Position numbers and translations under genes: made by a program | Notes under the pieces: generated by a model | The model's database searches: none | What the model was told of the DNA's origin: nothing | What the model saw: only the letters and a program-made list of their open reading frames with translations | Assembly (NCBI RefSeq): GCF_900116145.1 | Contig: NZ_FPAB01000004.1 | Coordinates: 248,001 to 312,000 of the forward strand | Direction of reading: 5' to 3' | Length of the DNA: 64,000 nt | Origin: Streptomyces harbinensis | GTDB lineage: Bacteria > Actinomycetota > Actinomycetes > Streptomycetales > Streptomycetaceae | Shown here: piece after piece, positions 38,012-46,988 of the stretch | Layout: every line of letters begins with the position of its first letter | Position numbering within the stretch: position 1 is the first letter of the stretch

Positions 38012-39406
38012 ATGAGCACCAGCAACACCACCGTCTCCACCGGCGGGCTGCCCAGCCGCCGGAACACCGAGCTGGCGATGCTCGTGTTCGCCGTGCTCAT
38101 CCCCGTGCTGGCCTACGCCAACGTGGGCCTCGCCAAGGACGGCTCCGTCCCGGCCGGCACCCTCCAGTACGGTGCGGGCCTGGGCCTGATGGCCGGCGTC
38201 GCGCATCTGGTGGTACGCCGCTGGGCCCCGTACGCCGATCCGCTCATGCTGCCGATCGCCACCCTGCTCAACGGCATGGGTCTGGTGCTGATCTGGCGGC
38301 TCGACCTGGAACCGCAGATCACCACCGCCAAGCTCGGCGGGGCGATGGCGCCCAACCAGCTCATGTGGTCGGCGCTGGGCGTGGCGCTCTTCCTCGGGGT
38401 GCTGATCTTCCTCAAGGACCACCGGATCCTCCAGCGCTACACCTACATCTCCATGGTGGTCGCGCTGGCCCTGCTGATCTCCCCGCTGTTCTTCGGCGAG
38501 GTCAACGGCGCCCGGATCTGGGTCACCATCCCCGGGGTCGGCTCGCTCCAGCCGGGCGAGTTCGCCAAGATCGTGATCGCGGTGTTCTTCGCCGGCTATC
38601 TGATGGTCAAGCGGGACGCGCTGGCGCTGGCCTCGCGCCGCGTCCTCGGCGTCTATCTGCCGCGCGGCCGTGACCTGGGCCCGATCCTGGCGATCTGGGC
38701 CGTCTCGCTGATGATCCTGATCTTCGAGACCGACCTGGGCATGTCCCTGCTGTTCTTCGGGATCTTCGTGGTGATGCTGTACGTCGCCACCGAGCGCACC
38801 AGCTGGATCATCTTCGGTCTGCTGCTGTCGGTGACCGGCGCGGTCGCGGTGGCCTCCATGAACAGCCACGTCGGCCAGCGCGTCGACAACTGGCTCAACC
38901 CGCTGGCCCTGGGCTCCAACGGCGGTGTCACCGAGACCGCCCAGTCCATGTACGCCTTCGGCTCCGGCGGGCTGTTCGGCTCCGGGCTCGGCCAGGGCTA
39001 CTCGCGCCTCATCGGCGGTATCGCCACCAAGTCCGACTACATTCTGGCCACCGTCGGCGAGGAGCTGGGCCTGGTCGGCCTGATGGCCGTCATCCTGCTC
39101 TACGGGCTGCTCATCCAGCGCGGCATGCGCACCGCGCTCGCCGCCCGCGACCCGTTCGGCAAGCTGCTCGCGGTCGGCCTGTCCGGGGTCTTCGCCATCC
39201 AGGTGTTCGTGGTGGCGGGCGGTGTGACCGGGCTCATCCCGCTCACCGGTATGACCATGCCGTTCCTCGCCCAGGGCGGCTCCTCCGTCATCGCGAACTG
39301 GGCTTTGATCGCGCTCCTACTTCGGATCAGCGACACTGCACGACGACCCGCACCCGCCCCCGCGCCCAACACGGACGTCGAACAGACACAGGTAGTACGA
39401 GTATGA
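38012..39406 (+). CDS. rodA: FtsW/RodA/SpoVE-family SEDS glycosyltransferase
   Basis: The 464-residue polytopic protein has the SEDS family features: GARIWVTIPGVGSLQPGEFAKI carries the catalytic-loop GSLQPGEFAK, and VGEELGLVG and LTGMTMPFLAQGGSS are the C-terminal signature. SEDS proteins polymerise peptidoglycan glycan strands from lipid II. In this operon it is paired with the following class B PBP, overlapping its ATG by 4 bases, which is the usual RodA-PBP2 arrangement. FtsW is the main alternative name. Confidence 0.93.
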   Translation: MSTSNTTVSTGGLPSRRNTELAMLVFAVLIPVLAYANVGLAKDGSVPAGTLQYGAGLGLMAGVAHLVVRRWAPYADPLMLPIATLLNGMGLVLIWRLDLEPQITTAKLGGAMAPNQLMWSALGVALFLGVLIFLKDHRILQRYTYISMVVALALLISPLFFGEVNGARIWVTIPGVGSLQPGEFAKIVIAVFFAGYLMVKRDALALASRRVLGVYLPRGRDLGPILAIWAVSLMILIFETDLGMSLLFFGIFVVMLYVATERTSWIIFGLLLSVTGAVAVASMNSHVGQRVDNWLNPLALGSNGGVTETAQSMYAFGSGGLFGSGLGQGYSRLIGGIATKSDYILATVGEELGLVGLMAVILLYGLLIQRGMRTALAARDPFGKLLAVGLSGVFAIQVFVVAGGVTGLIPLTGMTMPFLAQGGSSVIANWALIALLLRISDTARRPAPAPAPNTDVEQTQVVRV

Positions 39407-40866
39407 ACAAACCCATGCGACGCGTCGCGGTCTTCTGCGGCCTGCTCATCCTCGCTCTGCTGGTCCGGGTCAACTGGGTGCAGTTCGTCCAGGCCGATGA
39501 GCTCCAGACGGACGCCAACAACCGGCGCGTCCTCATCGAGCGCTACGCCCACCCGCGCGGCGACATCATCGTCGAGGGCCAGCCGATCACCGGCTCGGTC
39601 GAGACCGACGACAACGACTTCACGTACAAGCGGACCTACACCGACGGCGAGATGTGGGCGCCGGTCACCGGCTTCGCCTCGCTGTTCAACACCACCCTGC
39701 TCGAAGGCATCTACGACTCGATCCTCACCGGGGACGACGACCGGCTGTTCTTCAACCGCACCATCGACATGCTGACCGGCAAGGACCGCACCGGCGGCAA
39801 CATCATCACCACCCTGAACGAGGACGCCCAGCGCGCCGCGTTCGAGGGCCTGGGCGACAAGAAGGGCGCGGTCGCCGCGATCGACCCGCGCACCGGCGCG
39901 ATCCTCGCGCTGGTCTCCACGCCCTCCTACGACCCCTCCACCTTCACCGGCAACACGGTCGAGGACAGCGAGGCGTGGACGGCGCTCCAGAAGGAGAACA
40001 ACCCCGACGACCCGATGCTCAACCGCGCGCTGCGCGAGACCTACCCGCCCGGCTCCACCTTCAAGGTGGTCACCTCCGCGGCGGCGCTGGAGCACGGGCT
40101 GCTCGACGGGGTGGACACCAAGACCGACTACCCCGAGCCGTTCATCCTCCCCGACACCCAGGACGTCCCCCTCGACAACCTGATCAAGGGCCGCTGCGAG
40201 GACGCCTCGCTGCGCATCGCCCTGGAGGACTCCTGCAACACCGTCTTCGCCGGCATCAGCAACGAGCTGGGCAACGAGAAGATGATCGAGACCGCCGAGT
40301 CCTTCGGCTTCAACGAGGAGATCTTCACCCCGGTCCGCGCGGTCGCCAGCCAGTACCCGGAGGACAACCGCCCGCAGAACGCCATGGCCGGCATCGGCCA
40401 GGCGTCCAACCGGGCCACCCCGCTCCAGATGGCGATGGTGGCCGCCGCGATCGCCAACGACGGCAAGCTCATGCAGCCGTACATGGTGGACCGGCTCGAC
40501 GCCCCCAACGCCAATGTGATCGAGCAGACGGAGCCGGAGGAGATGAGCCGGCCGCTGTCGCCCGAGAACGCCCAGGCGCTCCAGTCGGCCATGGAGTCCG
40601 TGGTCGAGGACGGCACCGCCTTCAACGCCAAGATCGACGGGGTGAAGGTCGGCGGCAAGACCGGTACCGCGCAGCACGGCGAGAACAACGCCGACATCCC
40701 CTACGCCTGGTTCATCTCCTACGCCATGACGGACAACGGCTCCCCGGTCGCGGTGGCCGTCGTCATCGAGAACGGCTCCGACGACCGCTCCGAGGTGGGC
40801 GGCAACGCGCTCGCCGCCCCGATCGCCAAGGACGTCATGGAGGCCGTCCTGGCGGGCCAGAATTGA
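39403..40866 (+). CDS. pbpA: Class B penicillin-binding protein
   Basis: The 487-residue protein has an N-terminal membrane anchor (VAVFCGLLILALLVRVNWV). The transpeptidase motifs are intact: GSTFK with Ser218 and Lys221, SCN at 277-279, and KTG at 419-421. It crosslinks peptidoglycan outside the membrane, with the SEDS protein encoded just upstream as partner. Mycobacterial PbpA in the same gene order is phosphorylated by PknB. The ATGA overlap implies coupled translation. Confidence 0.95.
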   Translation: MNKPMRRVAVFCGLLILALLVRVNWVQFVQADELQTDANNRRVLIERYAHPRGDIIVEGQPITGSVETDDNDFTYKRTYTDGEMWAPVTGFASLFNTTLLEGIYDSILTGDDDRLFFNRTIDMLTGKDRTGGNIITTLNEDAQRAAFEGLGDKKGAVAAIDPRTGAILALVSTPSYDPSTFTGNTVEDSEAWTALQKENNPDDPMLNRALRETYPPGSTFKVVTSAAALEHGLLDGVDTKTDYPEPFILPDTQDVPLDNLIKGRCEDASLRIALEDSCNTVFAGISNELGNEKMIETAESFGFNEEIFTPVRAVASQYPEDNRPQNAMAGIGQASNRATPLQMAMVAAAIANDGKLMQPYMVDRLDAPNANVIEQTEPEEMSRPLSPENAQALQSAMESVVEDGTAFNAKIDGVKVGGKTGTAQHGENNADIPYAWFISYAMTDNGSPVAVAVVIENGSDDRSEVGGNALAAPIAKDVMEAVLAGQN

Positions 40867-40975
40867 CCGCACCGTGACAACCGCGCCCACCCGTCACACG
40901 TCATACACATGACCGGCCCGTACCAGGCCCTTCCCGGCCGGACGCGATACCGGTTGCGTATCAGCGGACGGCCGG

Positions 40976-40993
40976 GAGCCGGGCGCCCGGCTC
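40976..40993. terminator. Weak hairpin between pbpA and pknB
   Basis: GAGCCGGG (40976-40983) and CCCGGCTC (40986-40993) form a palindrome, with room for only a tight loop. It lies within the 235-base spacer, where a separate pknB promoter may also lie. Confidence 0.3.
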
Positions 40994-41101
40994 GCGGCGG
41001 GTACCGTAAGCCAGAGCTTGGACCCCTCGTGCCCGAGGGCGGGGGACCCCAGCCGGGCCGACCACAGGTGCGGCCGGGATCGAACGGAGAGGGCAGGAAT
41101 C

Positions 41102-43099
41102 ATGGATGAGCCGCGTCGCCTCGGCGGGCGGTACGAGCTGGGCCATGTGCTCGGTCGCGGTGGCATGGCCGAGGTGCATCTGGCCCATGACACCCGTCTC
41201 GGCCGTACCGTCGCCGTCAAGACCCTGCGCACCGACCTCGCCCGTGACCCCACGTTCCAGGCCCGGTTCCGCCGCGAGGCGCAGTCGGCCGCGTCCCTGA
41301 ACCACCCCGCGATCGTCGCCGTGTACGACACCGGCGAGGACTACGTCGACGGCATCTCCATCCCGTACATCGTGATGGAGTACGTGGACGGCTCCACCCT
41401 GCGTGAGCTGCTGCACTCCGGCCGCAAGCTGCTGCCCGAGCGCGCGCTGGAGATGACGATCGGGGTGCTCCAGGCGCTGGAGTACTCGCACCGCAACGGG
41501 ATCGTGCACCGCGACATCAAGCCGGCGAACGTGATGCTCACCACGTCCGGCCAGGTCAAGGTGATGGACTTCGGAATCGCCCGGGCCATGGGCGATTCCG
41601 GCATGACGATGACGCAGACGGCCGCGGTGATCGGCACCGCCCAGTACCTCTCCCCGGAGCAGGCCAAGGGCGAGACGGTCGACAATCGCTCCGATCTGTA
41701 CTCGACGGGCTGTCTGCTGTACGAGCTGCTCGCGGTCCGGCCGCCGTTCATCGGGGACTCCCCGGTGGCGGTCGCCTATCAGCATGTGCGCGAGGAGCCG
41801 CAGCCGCCGAGCGTCTTCGATCCGGAGATCACCCCCGACACCGACGCCATCGTGCTGAAGGCGCTGGTCAAGGACCCGGACTACCGGTACCAGAACGCCG
41901 ACGAGATGCGCGCCGACATCGAGGCCGCCCTGGACGGCCGGCCGATCTCGGCCGCGCTGCCGGTGGGCGCGGGGGCGTACGCGTACGACGACCGGCCGAC
42001 GACCGCGCTGCGGGCGGCCGATCCGCAGACCGCGATGATGCCGCCGGCGGACGGCGGCGGGTACGACGACGGCTACAGCCGGGCGGACCGGCGGCAGCGC
42101 AAGAGCAATCTGTCGACGATCCTGCTGGTGCTGGCCGGGGTGCTGGTGCTGATCGGCGCGATCTTCATCGGCAAGGCGCTGTTCGCCTCCGATCCGCCGC
42201 CGAGTTCGCTGACGGTGCCGGATCTGGCCGGACTCACCCTGGAGGAGGCCCAGCGGCAGGCGAACGGCATCGACCTCAAGGAGGGCGACAGCAAGCCCTG
42301 CGAGGAGGCCGAGGGCACGATCTGCGAGACAGATCCGGCGGCCGGCGAGGAGATCGAGCGCGGTGACACGGTGACCGCGATCATGTCCGAGGGCCCGGCG
42401 CCGATCGAGGTCCCGGATGTGACCGACAGCTCCTACGACGACGCGAAGGCGGAGCTGGAGGAGGCGGGCTTCACCGACATCCAGCAGGCGACCGAGGTCA
42501 ACGCGAACGTCGAGCCGAACACGGTGCTCTCCCAGGACCCGAGCCCGGGTTCCGAGGTGCAACCGGACGAGACCATCACCCTGACGGTGGCGGTGGCGCC
42601 GGACACGGTGGCGGTGCCCGATGTGGTGGGCAAGACGTTCGACGAGGCCAAGGGGATTCTGGAGGGCGAGGACTTCACGGTCACCCGGGTCAACCAGACG
42701 GACGACTCGCGCCCCGAGAACACGGTGATCAGCCAGTCGCCGGGTGCCGGGAACCAGCACACGCCGAGCGGCACCGTGACGCTGACGGTGGCGATCCCGT
42801 CGCAGAACGAGCAGCCGGAGCAGGTGGAGATCCCCGATCTGAACAACCAGCCGCTTTCCTCGGCGCGCGGCACGCTGGAGGGCCTGGGGCTGCGGGTGAA
42901 GGTCGAGGGTCACGACACGGAGTCGGCGCAGGTCGTCGCGACCAACCCGGGCGCGGGCACCAAGGTGGACAAGGACACCGAGGTCATCGTCTACACGTGG
43001 GACCCGGGCGCGGGCGACCCGGGCGGCAGTGAAGGCGGCGACAACGGGAACAACGGCAACGGCAACGGAGGCTGGCCGTTCGGCGGCGCCGGCGGCTGA
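41102..43099 (+). CDS. pknB: PknB-type serine/threonine kinase with PASTA domains
   Basis: The 665-residue receptor kinase has the glycine loop LGRGGMAEV (17-25), VAVK with Lys40, HRDIKPANV with catalytic Asp138, DFGIA and GTAQYLSPEQA. A membrane segment (ILLVLAGVLVLIGAIFIG, near 340) leads to four extracellular PASTA repeats, each with a motif like VPDVVGKTFDEAK. PASTA domains sense muropeptides or lipid II. The C-terminus is Gly/Asn-rich (NGNNGNGNGG). GGCAGGA precedes the ATG. A very strong terminator follows. Confidence 0.97.
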   Translation: MDEPRRLGGRYELGHVLGRGGMAEVHLAHDTRLGRTVAVKTLRTDLARDPTFQARFRREAQSAASLNHPAIVAVYDTGEDYVDGISIPYIVMEYVDGSTLRELLHSGRKLLPERALEMTIGVLQALEYSHRNGIVHRDIKPANVMLTTSGQVKVMDFGIARAMGDSGMTMTQTAAVIGTAQYLSPEQAKGETVDNRSDLYSTGCLLYELLAVRPPFIGDSPVAVAYQHVREEPQPPSVFDPEITPDTDAIVLKALVKDPDYRYQNADEMRADIEAALDGRPISAALPVGAGAYAYDDRPTTALRAADPQTAMMPPADGGGYDDGYSRADRRQRKSNLSTILLVLAGVLVLIGAIFIGKALFASDPPPSSLTVPDLAGLTLEEAQRQANGIDLKEGDSKPCEEAEGTICETDPAAGEEIERGDTVTAIMSEGPAPIEVPDVTDSSYDDAKAELEEAGFTDIQQATEVNANVEPNTVLSQDPSPGSEVQPDETITLTVAVAPDTVAVPDVVGKTFDEAKGILEGEDFTVTRVNQTDDSRPENTVISQSPGAGNQHTPSGTVTLTVAIPSQNEQPEQVEIPDLNNQPLSSARGTLEGLGLRVKVEGHDTESAQVVATNPGAGTKVDKDTEVIVYTWDPGAGDPGGSEGGDNGNNGNGNGGWPFGGAGG

Positions 43100-43112
43100 C
43101 GGCCGCGCGACG

Positions 43113-43165
43113 GAGACGGGTGAGGGCCCGGCGGACACGATGTCCGCCGGGCCCTCACCCGTCTC
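43113..43165. terminator. Perfect 25-bp terminator hairpin after pknB
   Basis: Arms 43113-43137 and 43141-43165 are perfect complements of 25 bases around a 3-base loop (CGA). It lies 13 bases after pknB and 14 bases past the convergent DUF5324 gene, so it probably works in both directions. Confidence 0.93.
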
Positions 43166-43179
43166 GTTCGGCTCGCCTT

Positions 43180-43755
43180 CTAGGAGCGGGAGGCGGGGTC
43201 CCCGTCCAGGACGTCGGGTTCGCCGGTCGCGGTCGCCGCGTCGCCCTCGGTGGGCGGGCTGGGCTCCATCAGCCAGTCGGGGCTGGACTGGCTCTGCCAC
43301 CAGCGCCAGGCGAGCACCGCCACGCCCACGGTGAGGCCGGCCACGCCGACCCGCCGCATCCGGCGCCGGCGGCGCGCGGCGCAGCGGCGGCGGTGGACGA
43401 CGTGCTGGATCTCCTGGGGGGTGACCTGGCCGCGCAGCGCGGCCAGCGCCGCGGCGGAGCGGGAGGCCGCCTCCTGGGAGGCGGGTCCGGCCGCCGCCAT
43501 GGCCGCCTCGATCCGGGGACCGGCGATCTCCCGGGTGCGGATGGCCGCGATCCTGGCCCGCTCGGCGGCCCGTACGGCGGCGGCGTCGACGCCCTCGGGG
43601 AGGTTCTGCCGGGCCTGGGCGAGCCCCTGCTGGAGGCCGTCGCGGGCATATCCGGCCGCGCGCTGGGCATGCGGGGCCATGTACGAGCCGGCGTCCCTGG
43701 CGTAGCAGGCGGCCTGGTCGCGCAGGGACCGGACCCGCTGGGATGTGTGGGGCAT
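43180..43755 (-). CDS. DUF5324-type membrane protein
   Basis: The 191-residue protein has an alanine-rich helical N-terminal half (DAGSYMAPHAQRAAGYARD, AAVRAAERARIAAIRTRE), likely coiled coil. A basic patch (RRRCAARRRRRMRR) comes next, then one membrane segment (VGVAGLTVGVAVLAWRWW). A short acidic tail follows. It matches the actinobacterial DUF5324 family, whose function is unknown. GGAGGAGG precedes the ATG at 43755. It converges on pknB. Confidence 0.85.
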   Translation of the reverse strand: MPHTSQRVRSLRDQAACYARDAGSYMAPHAQRAAGYARDGLQQGLAQARQNLPEGVDAAAVRAAERARIAAIRTREIAGPRIEAAMAAAGPASQEAASRSAAALAALRGQVTPQEIQHVVHRRRCAARRRRRMRRVGVAGLTVGVAVLAWRWWQSQSSPDWLMEPSPPTEGDAATATGEPDVLDGDPASRS

Positions 43756-43926
43756 TCGTCCTCCTCCGTACCGCTTTACTGTGATAAACGACCTTCTCAC
43801 CACTTGTGTGGAAATCATGCCGCCTGGGGGAGGTCTCAGCACGCGAAACGGGCATCCGGGCGCACGGTGTGTCGCCGCCGCATGGCAGGATCGTTGACCG
43901 TCACTGACGTAAACGGAAGGTACATC

Positions 43927-44448
43927 GTGGCTGAGCAGCTGTACGCCACCCTGAAGACGAACCGCGGCGACATCGAGGTGCGGCTCTTCCCGAACCACGC
44001 GCCGCAGACGGTGCAGAACTTCACCGAGCTGGCTCAGGGCACCCGTGAGTGGGTGAACCCGGAGACCGGTGCCAAGACCACCGACAAGCTGTACGACGGC
44101 ACGGTCTTCCACCGCGTGATCAGCGGCTTCATGATCCAGGGCGGCGACCCGCTGGGCAACGGCACCGGCGGCCCCGGCTACAAGTTCAAGGACGAGATCC
44201 ACCCCGAGCTGGCCTTCACCAAGCCGTACCTGCTGGCGATGGCGAACGCCGGCCCGGGCACCAACGGCTCGCAGTTCTTCATCACCGTGTCCCCCACCAC
44301 CTGGCTGACCGGCAAGCACACCATCTTCGGTGAGGTCACCGCCGGCCAGGACGTGGTCGACGCGATCGCCACCACGGAGACCAACCCGCGCACCGACCGC
44401 CCCGTCAACGACGTGGTGATCGAGTCCGTGGTCATCGAGAACCGCTGA
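43927..44448 (+). CDS. Cyclophilin-type peptidyl-prolyl isomerase
   Basis: The 173-residue protein is a single cyclophilin domain. FHRVISGFMIQGGDP contains the catalytic Arg and Phe region, and MANAGPGTNGSQFFITV and the later LTGKHTIFGEV complete the active site. There is no signal peptide, so it acts in the cytoplasm. The GTG at 43927 follows GGAAGG. The family is called PpiA/Ppi in actinobacteria. Confidence 0.95.
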   Translation: MAEQLYATLKTNRGDIEVRLFPNHAPQTVQNFTELAQGTREWVNPETGAKTTDKLYDGTVFHRVISGFMIQGGDPLGNGTGGPGYKFKDEIHPELAFTKPYLLAMANAGPGTNGSQFFITVSPTTWLTGKHTIFGEVTAGQDVVDAIATTETNPRTDRPVNDVVIESVVIENR

Positions 44449-44476
44449 GGCGCTCCCCGTACCTCGGGAACCATTG

Positions 44477-44508
44477 AGGCCCCCCTGTCCGTAGGATCAG
44501 GGGGGCCT
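44477..44508. terminator. Terminator hairpin after cyclophilin
   Basis: AGGCCCCCCTG (44477-44487) pairs with CAGGGGGGCCT (44498-44508) around a 10-base loop, 28 bases after the cyclophilin stop. Confidence 0.85.
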
Positions 44509-44538
44509 ATCCATGGTGCCGGGACCCGAGGGGATGTC

Positions 44539-45423
44539 ATGACGGAGCAGCAGGGGCAGCAGCAGCCCTCCGGTCTGGCCGTCTGCTATCGCCATCAGGA
44601 CCGGGAGACCGGGATCCGCTGCACCCGCTGCGAGCGCCCCATCTGCCCGGACTGCATGATCTCGGCCTCGGTCGGCTATCAGTGCCCGGCGTGTGTGCGG
44701 GGCGCCTCGGCGGCCGGCCGGGGCAGCGCGCCGCGTACGCTGGCCGGCGGTGCGCTGGTGGCGGACACCCGGCTGGTCACCAAGATCATTCTGGCGCTCA
44801 ACGTGGCCGTGTTCATCGCGGTGCTCTCGGCGGGCGACCGGCTGGTCACCGATCTGGGCATGCTCGGGCACGCCTGGGACCCCTCGCGCGGCGGCTGGGA
44901 CTTCATCGGCGTCGCCGACGGCGAGTGGTACCGGATGCTGACCTCGGCCTTCCTGCACCAGGAGATCTGGCATGTGGGATTCAACATGCTGGGGCTGTGG
45001 TTCCTGGGCCCGCAGCTGGAGGCGGCGCTCGGCCGGCTCCGGTTCACCGCGCTCTATCTGATCTCGGCGCTGGCCGGCTCGGCGCTGTCGTACGTGCTCG
45101 CGGCGCCCAACCAGCTCTCGCTCGGCGCCTCCGGGGCGATCTTCGGCCTGTTCGGCGCGACCGCGGTGCTCATGCGCCGGATGAACTACGACATGCGGCC
45201 GATCGGCATCCTGCTGGCGATCAACCTGCTGATCACCTTCACCTGGTCGGGCATCGCCTGGCAGGCGCACATCGGCGGTCTGGTGGCGGGCGCGGCGATC
45301 GCGTACGGGATGGTGCACGCGCCGCGCGCGCGGCGGACGCCGGTGCAGGTGCTGACCTGCGTGGCGGTGCTGGCCGTCATCGTCATCGCGTGCGTGGTCC
45401 GCACCCAACAGCTGGTCGGCTGA
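44539..45423 (+). CDS. Rhomboid intramembrane serine protease with zinc finger
   Basis: The 294-residue protein starts with a B-box-like zinc motif (CYRHQDRETGIRCTRCERPICPDC, quoted by its Cys/His spacing). The rhomboid core follows with six membrane segments. GASGAIFG carries the catalytic Ser198 and AHIGG the His244 partner; FLHQEIWHVGFNMLGL is the family's HxxxN region. It cleaves membrane proteins within the bilayer; the substrate is unknown. Its end faces crgA across a spacer with three DnaA boxes. Confidence 0.94.
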   Translation: MTEQQGQQQPSGLAVCYRHQDRETGIRCTRCERPICPDCMISASVGYQCPACVRGASAAGRGSAPRTLAGGALVADTRLVTKIILALNVAVFIAVLSAGDRLVTDLGMLGHAWDPSRGGWDFIGVADGEWYRMLTSAFLHQEIWHVGFNMLGLWFLGPQLEAALGRLRFTALYLISALAGSALSYVLAAPNQLSLGASGAIFGLFGATAVLMRRMNYDMRPIGILLAINLLITFTWSGIAWQAHIGGLVAGAAIAYGMVHAPRARRTPVQVLTCVAVLAVIVIACVVRTQQLVG

Positions 45424-45429
45424 TCTTAC

Positions 45430-45591
45430 TTATCCACAGGCCGGATCAGGTTGTGCACACCCGGTAGCCGACCGCGCCGCTTCGCTGTTTCCGCAGGTCA
45501 GCGGCGGTACGACCGGGGCGCCCTACCGGCCCGCCGGGGCGGTCGGCACGGGTTATCCACAGCCCATCCGATGATCACTGTGGATAACCCG
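45430..45591. promoter_or_regulatory. Three perfect DnaA boxes, two in a hairpin
   Basis: TTATCCACA occurs at 45430-45438 and 45553-45561, and its reverse complement TGTGGATAA at 45579-45587. The last two sit inside perfect 14-base inverted arms (45549-45562 and 45578-45591) with a 15-base spacer. The spacer lies downstream of both rhomboid and crgA, so it is not a promoter of either. It may bind DnaA as a titration site and may also act as a bidirectional terminator. Confidence 0.8.
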
Positions 45592-45606
45592 GGGCCTGCC
45601 TTCCGG

Positions 45607-45867
45607 TCACTTCCACTGCGTCGAGACGACGAACCCCACGGCGATGAACCCGAAGCCCACCACGATGTTCCAGTTGCCCAGCGCGGCCACCGGCAGTTCC
45701 GCCTGCGTCACGTAGAAGAGCACGATCCACGCCAGACCGATGACGAACATCGCCAGCATCAGCGGAGCCACCCAGCGACGGCCACCCATGTCGAGCTTGG
45801 TGCTCTCCTTCTTCTCCGGCGCGTGGAAGGCGGCGTCCTTCTTCTTCCGGATCCGGGACTTCGGCAC
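45607..45867 (-). CDS. crgA: Cell division inhibitor CrgA
   Basis: The 86-residue protein starts [16 protein letters not shown], the conserved basic N-terminus of CrgA. Two membrane segments follow ([21 protein letters not shown] and [15 protein letters not shown]). CrgA limits FtsZ ring formation in Streptomyces and interacts with divisome proteins. The start is the GTG at 45867, preceded by AGGAGAG. It is divergent from a DUF881 gene. Confidence 0.96.
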   Translation of the reverse strand: MPKSRIRKKKDAAFHAPEKKESTKLDMGGRRWVAPLMLAMFVIGLAWIVLFYVTQAELPVAALGNWNIVVGFGFIAVGFVVSTQWK

Positions 45868-45976
45868 GAGGGACTCTCCTGTCGATCGTGCGGCGGCTGG
45901 GGCGCGCACAGCGGTGGGATCGTCAGCTAGCGTAGTGCTTCCACGGCCGATACAGGAGACCAGGGGTGGGAGTGGG

Positions 45977-46714
45977 ATGCGTGTGAACCCGATCCGTCCC
46001 GCCCGCCTCGGCACCATAGCCGTCTTCGCGCTCGCCGGTCTCCTCTTCTGGGTCAGCTTCAGCGTCTCCGGCGGCAGCAACATCCGCACCGACGACTCCC
46101 TGCTCCAGATGTCCGACCTCATCAGGGAACGCGACCGCGACAACGCCCGCCTCGAAGCCGACGCCGCCGAACTGCGCGCCGAGGTCGACGCCCTCACCAA
46201 GCGCGAGAGCGGCGCCGACCCGGCCGGCAGCGAACGCCTCGCCCGCGCCGAGGACGCCGCCGGCCTCACCGAGCTGACCGGCGACGCCCTCACCGTCACC
46301 CTCACCGACGCCCCGCCGGACGCCGTACCGCTGCTCCCCGGCATCCCCGACCCGCTGCCCAACGACCTCGTCATCCACCAGCAGGACCTCCAGGCCGTCG
46401 TCAACGCCCTGTGGGCCGGCGGCGCCGAGGGCATCCAGGTCATGGACCAGCGGCTCATCTCCACCAGCGCGGTGCGCTGCGTCGGCAACACCCTCATCCT
46501 CCAGGGCCAGCTCTACTCCCCGCCCTACACCGTCACCGCCGTCGGCGACCGCGACGCGCTGCGCGCCGCCCTCGACGAGGACCCCGTCATCCAGAACTAC
46601 CGCGCCTACGTGGACGCCTACGGCCTGGGCTGGAAGGTCGAGGAGAACGAGGACCTCACCCTGGCCGCCTACAACGGTTCCACCGCACTGCATTACGCCG
46701 GCCCCACCGAATGA
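45977..46714 (+). CDS. DUF881-family membrane-anchored protein
   Basis: The 245-residue protein has one N-terminal membrane segment ([20 protein letters not shown]) followed by a coiled-coil region ([19 protein letters not shown]). The C-terminal domain has [18 protein letters not shown], the DUF881 signature. The family (also called YlxW/YlxX) is extracytoplasmic and often adjacent to division or crgA genes. The ATG at 45977 was chosen because the longer frame overlaps the crgA promoter region. Function is not established. Confidence 0.9.
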   Translation: MRVNPIRPARLGTIAVFALAGLLFWVSFSVSGGSNIRTDDSLLQMSDLIRERDRDNARLEADAAELRAEVDALTKRESGADPAGSERLARAEDAAGLTELTGDALTVTLTDAPPDAVPLLPGIPDPLPNDLVIHQQDLQAVVNALWAGGAEGIQVMDQRLISTSAVRCVGNTLILQGQLYSPPYTVTAVGDRDALRAALDEDPVIQNYRAYVDAYGLGWKVEENEDLTLAAYNGSTALHYAGPTE

Positions 46715-46805
46715 CCTGATCCACTGAAGGGCGCCCGCCGCCCGTCGTACCCTTGGGGCACGCGGCGCCGCCGCGCGGAGCGGGACACGAAGGAGAAGCG
46801 ACGCC

Positions 46806-46988
46806 ATGTACGGCTGGATCTGGCGGCACCTGCCGGGCAACACGCTGGTGCGCGCGCTGATCTCCCTGGTGCTCGTGCTCGGGGTCGTCTACCTGCTGTT
46901 CAGCTACGTCTTCCCCTGGGCCGAACCCCTGCTCCCGTTCAACGACGTGACGGTCGACGACCAGCAGGGACAAGGGGCAGCCGGCTGA
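46806..46988 (+). CDS. Small membrane protein
   Basis: The 60-residue protein has one membrane segment (LISLVLVLGVVYLLFSYVF) and an acidic C-terminus (VTVDDQQGQG). GAAGGAGAA precedes the ATG. The TGA overlaps the ATG of the glutamine amidotransferase (TGATG), so the two are coupled. A similar small gene is commonly found in this position in Streptomyces. Its function is unknown. Confidence 0.85.
   Translation: MYGWIWRHLPGNTLVRALISLVLVLGVVYLLFSYVFPWAEPLLPFNDVTVDDQQGQGAAG

Noticed and set aside
40961..43855. 964-codon minus-strand frame opposite pknB
   Set aside because: It is the antisense of a kinase with all catalytic motifs; the product is Arg/His/Val-rich without a domain.
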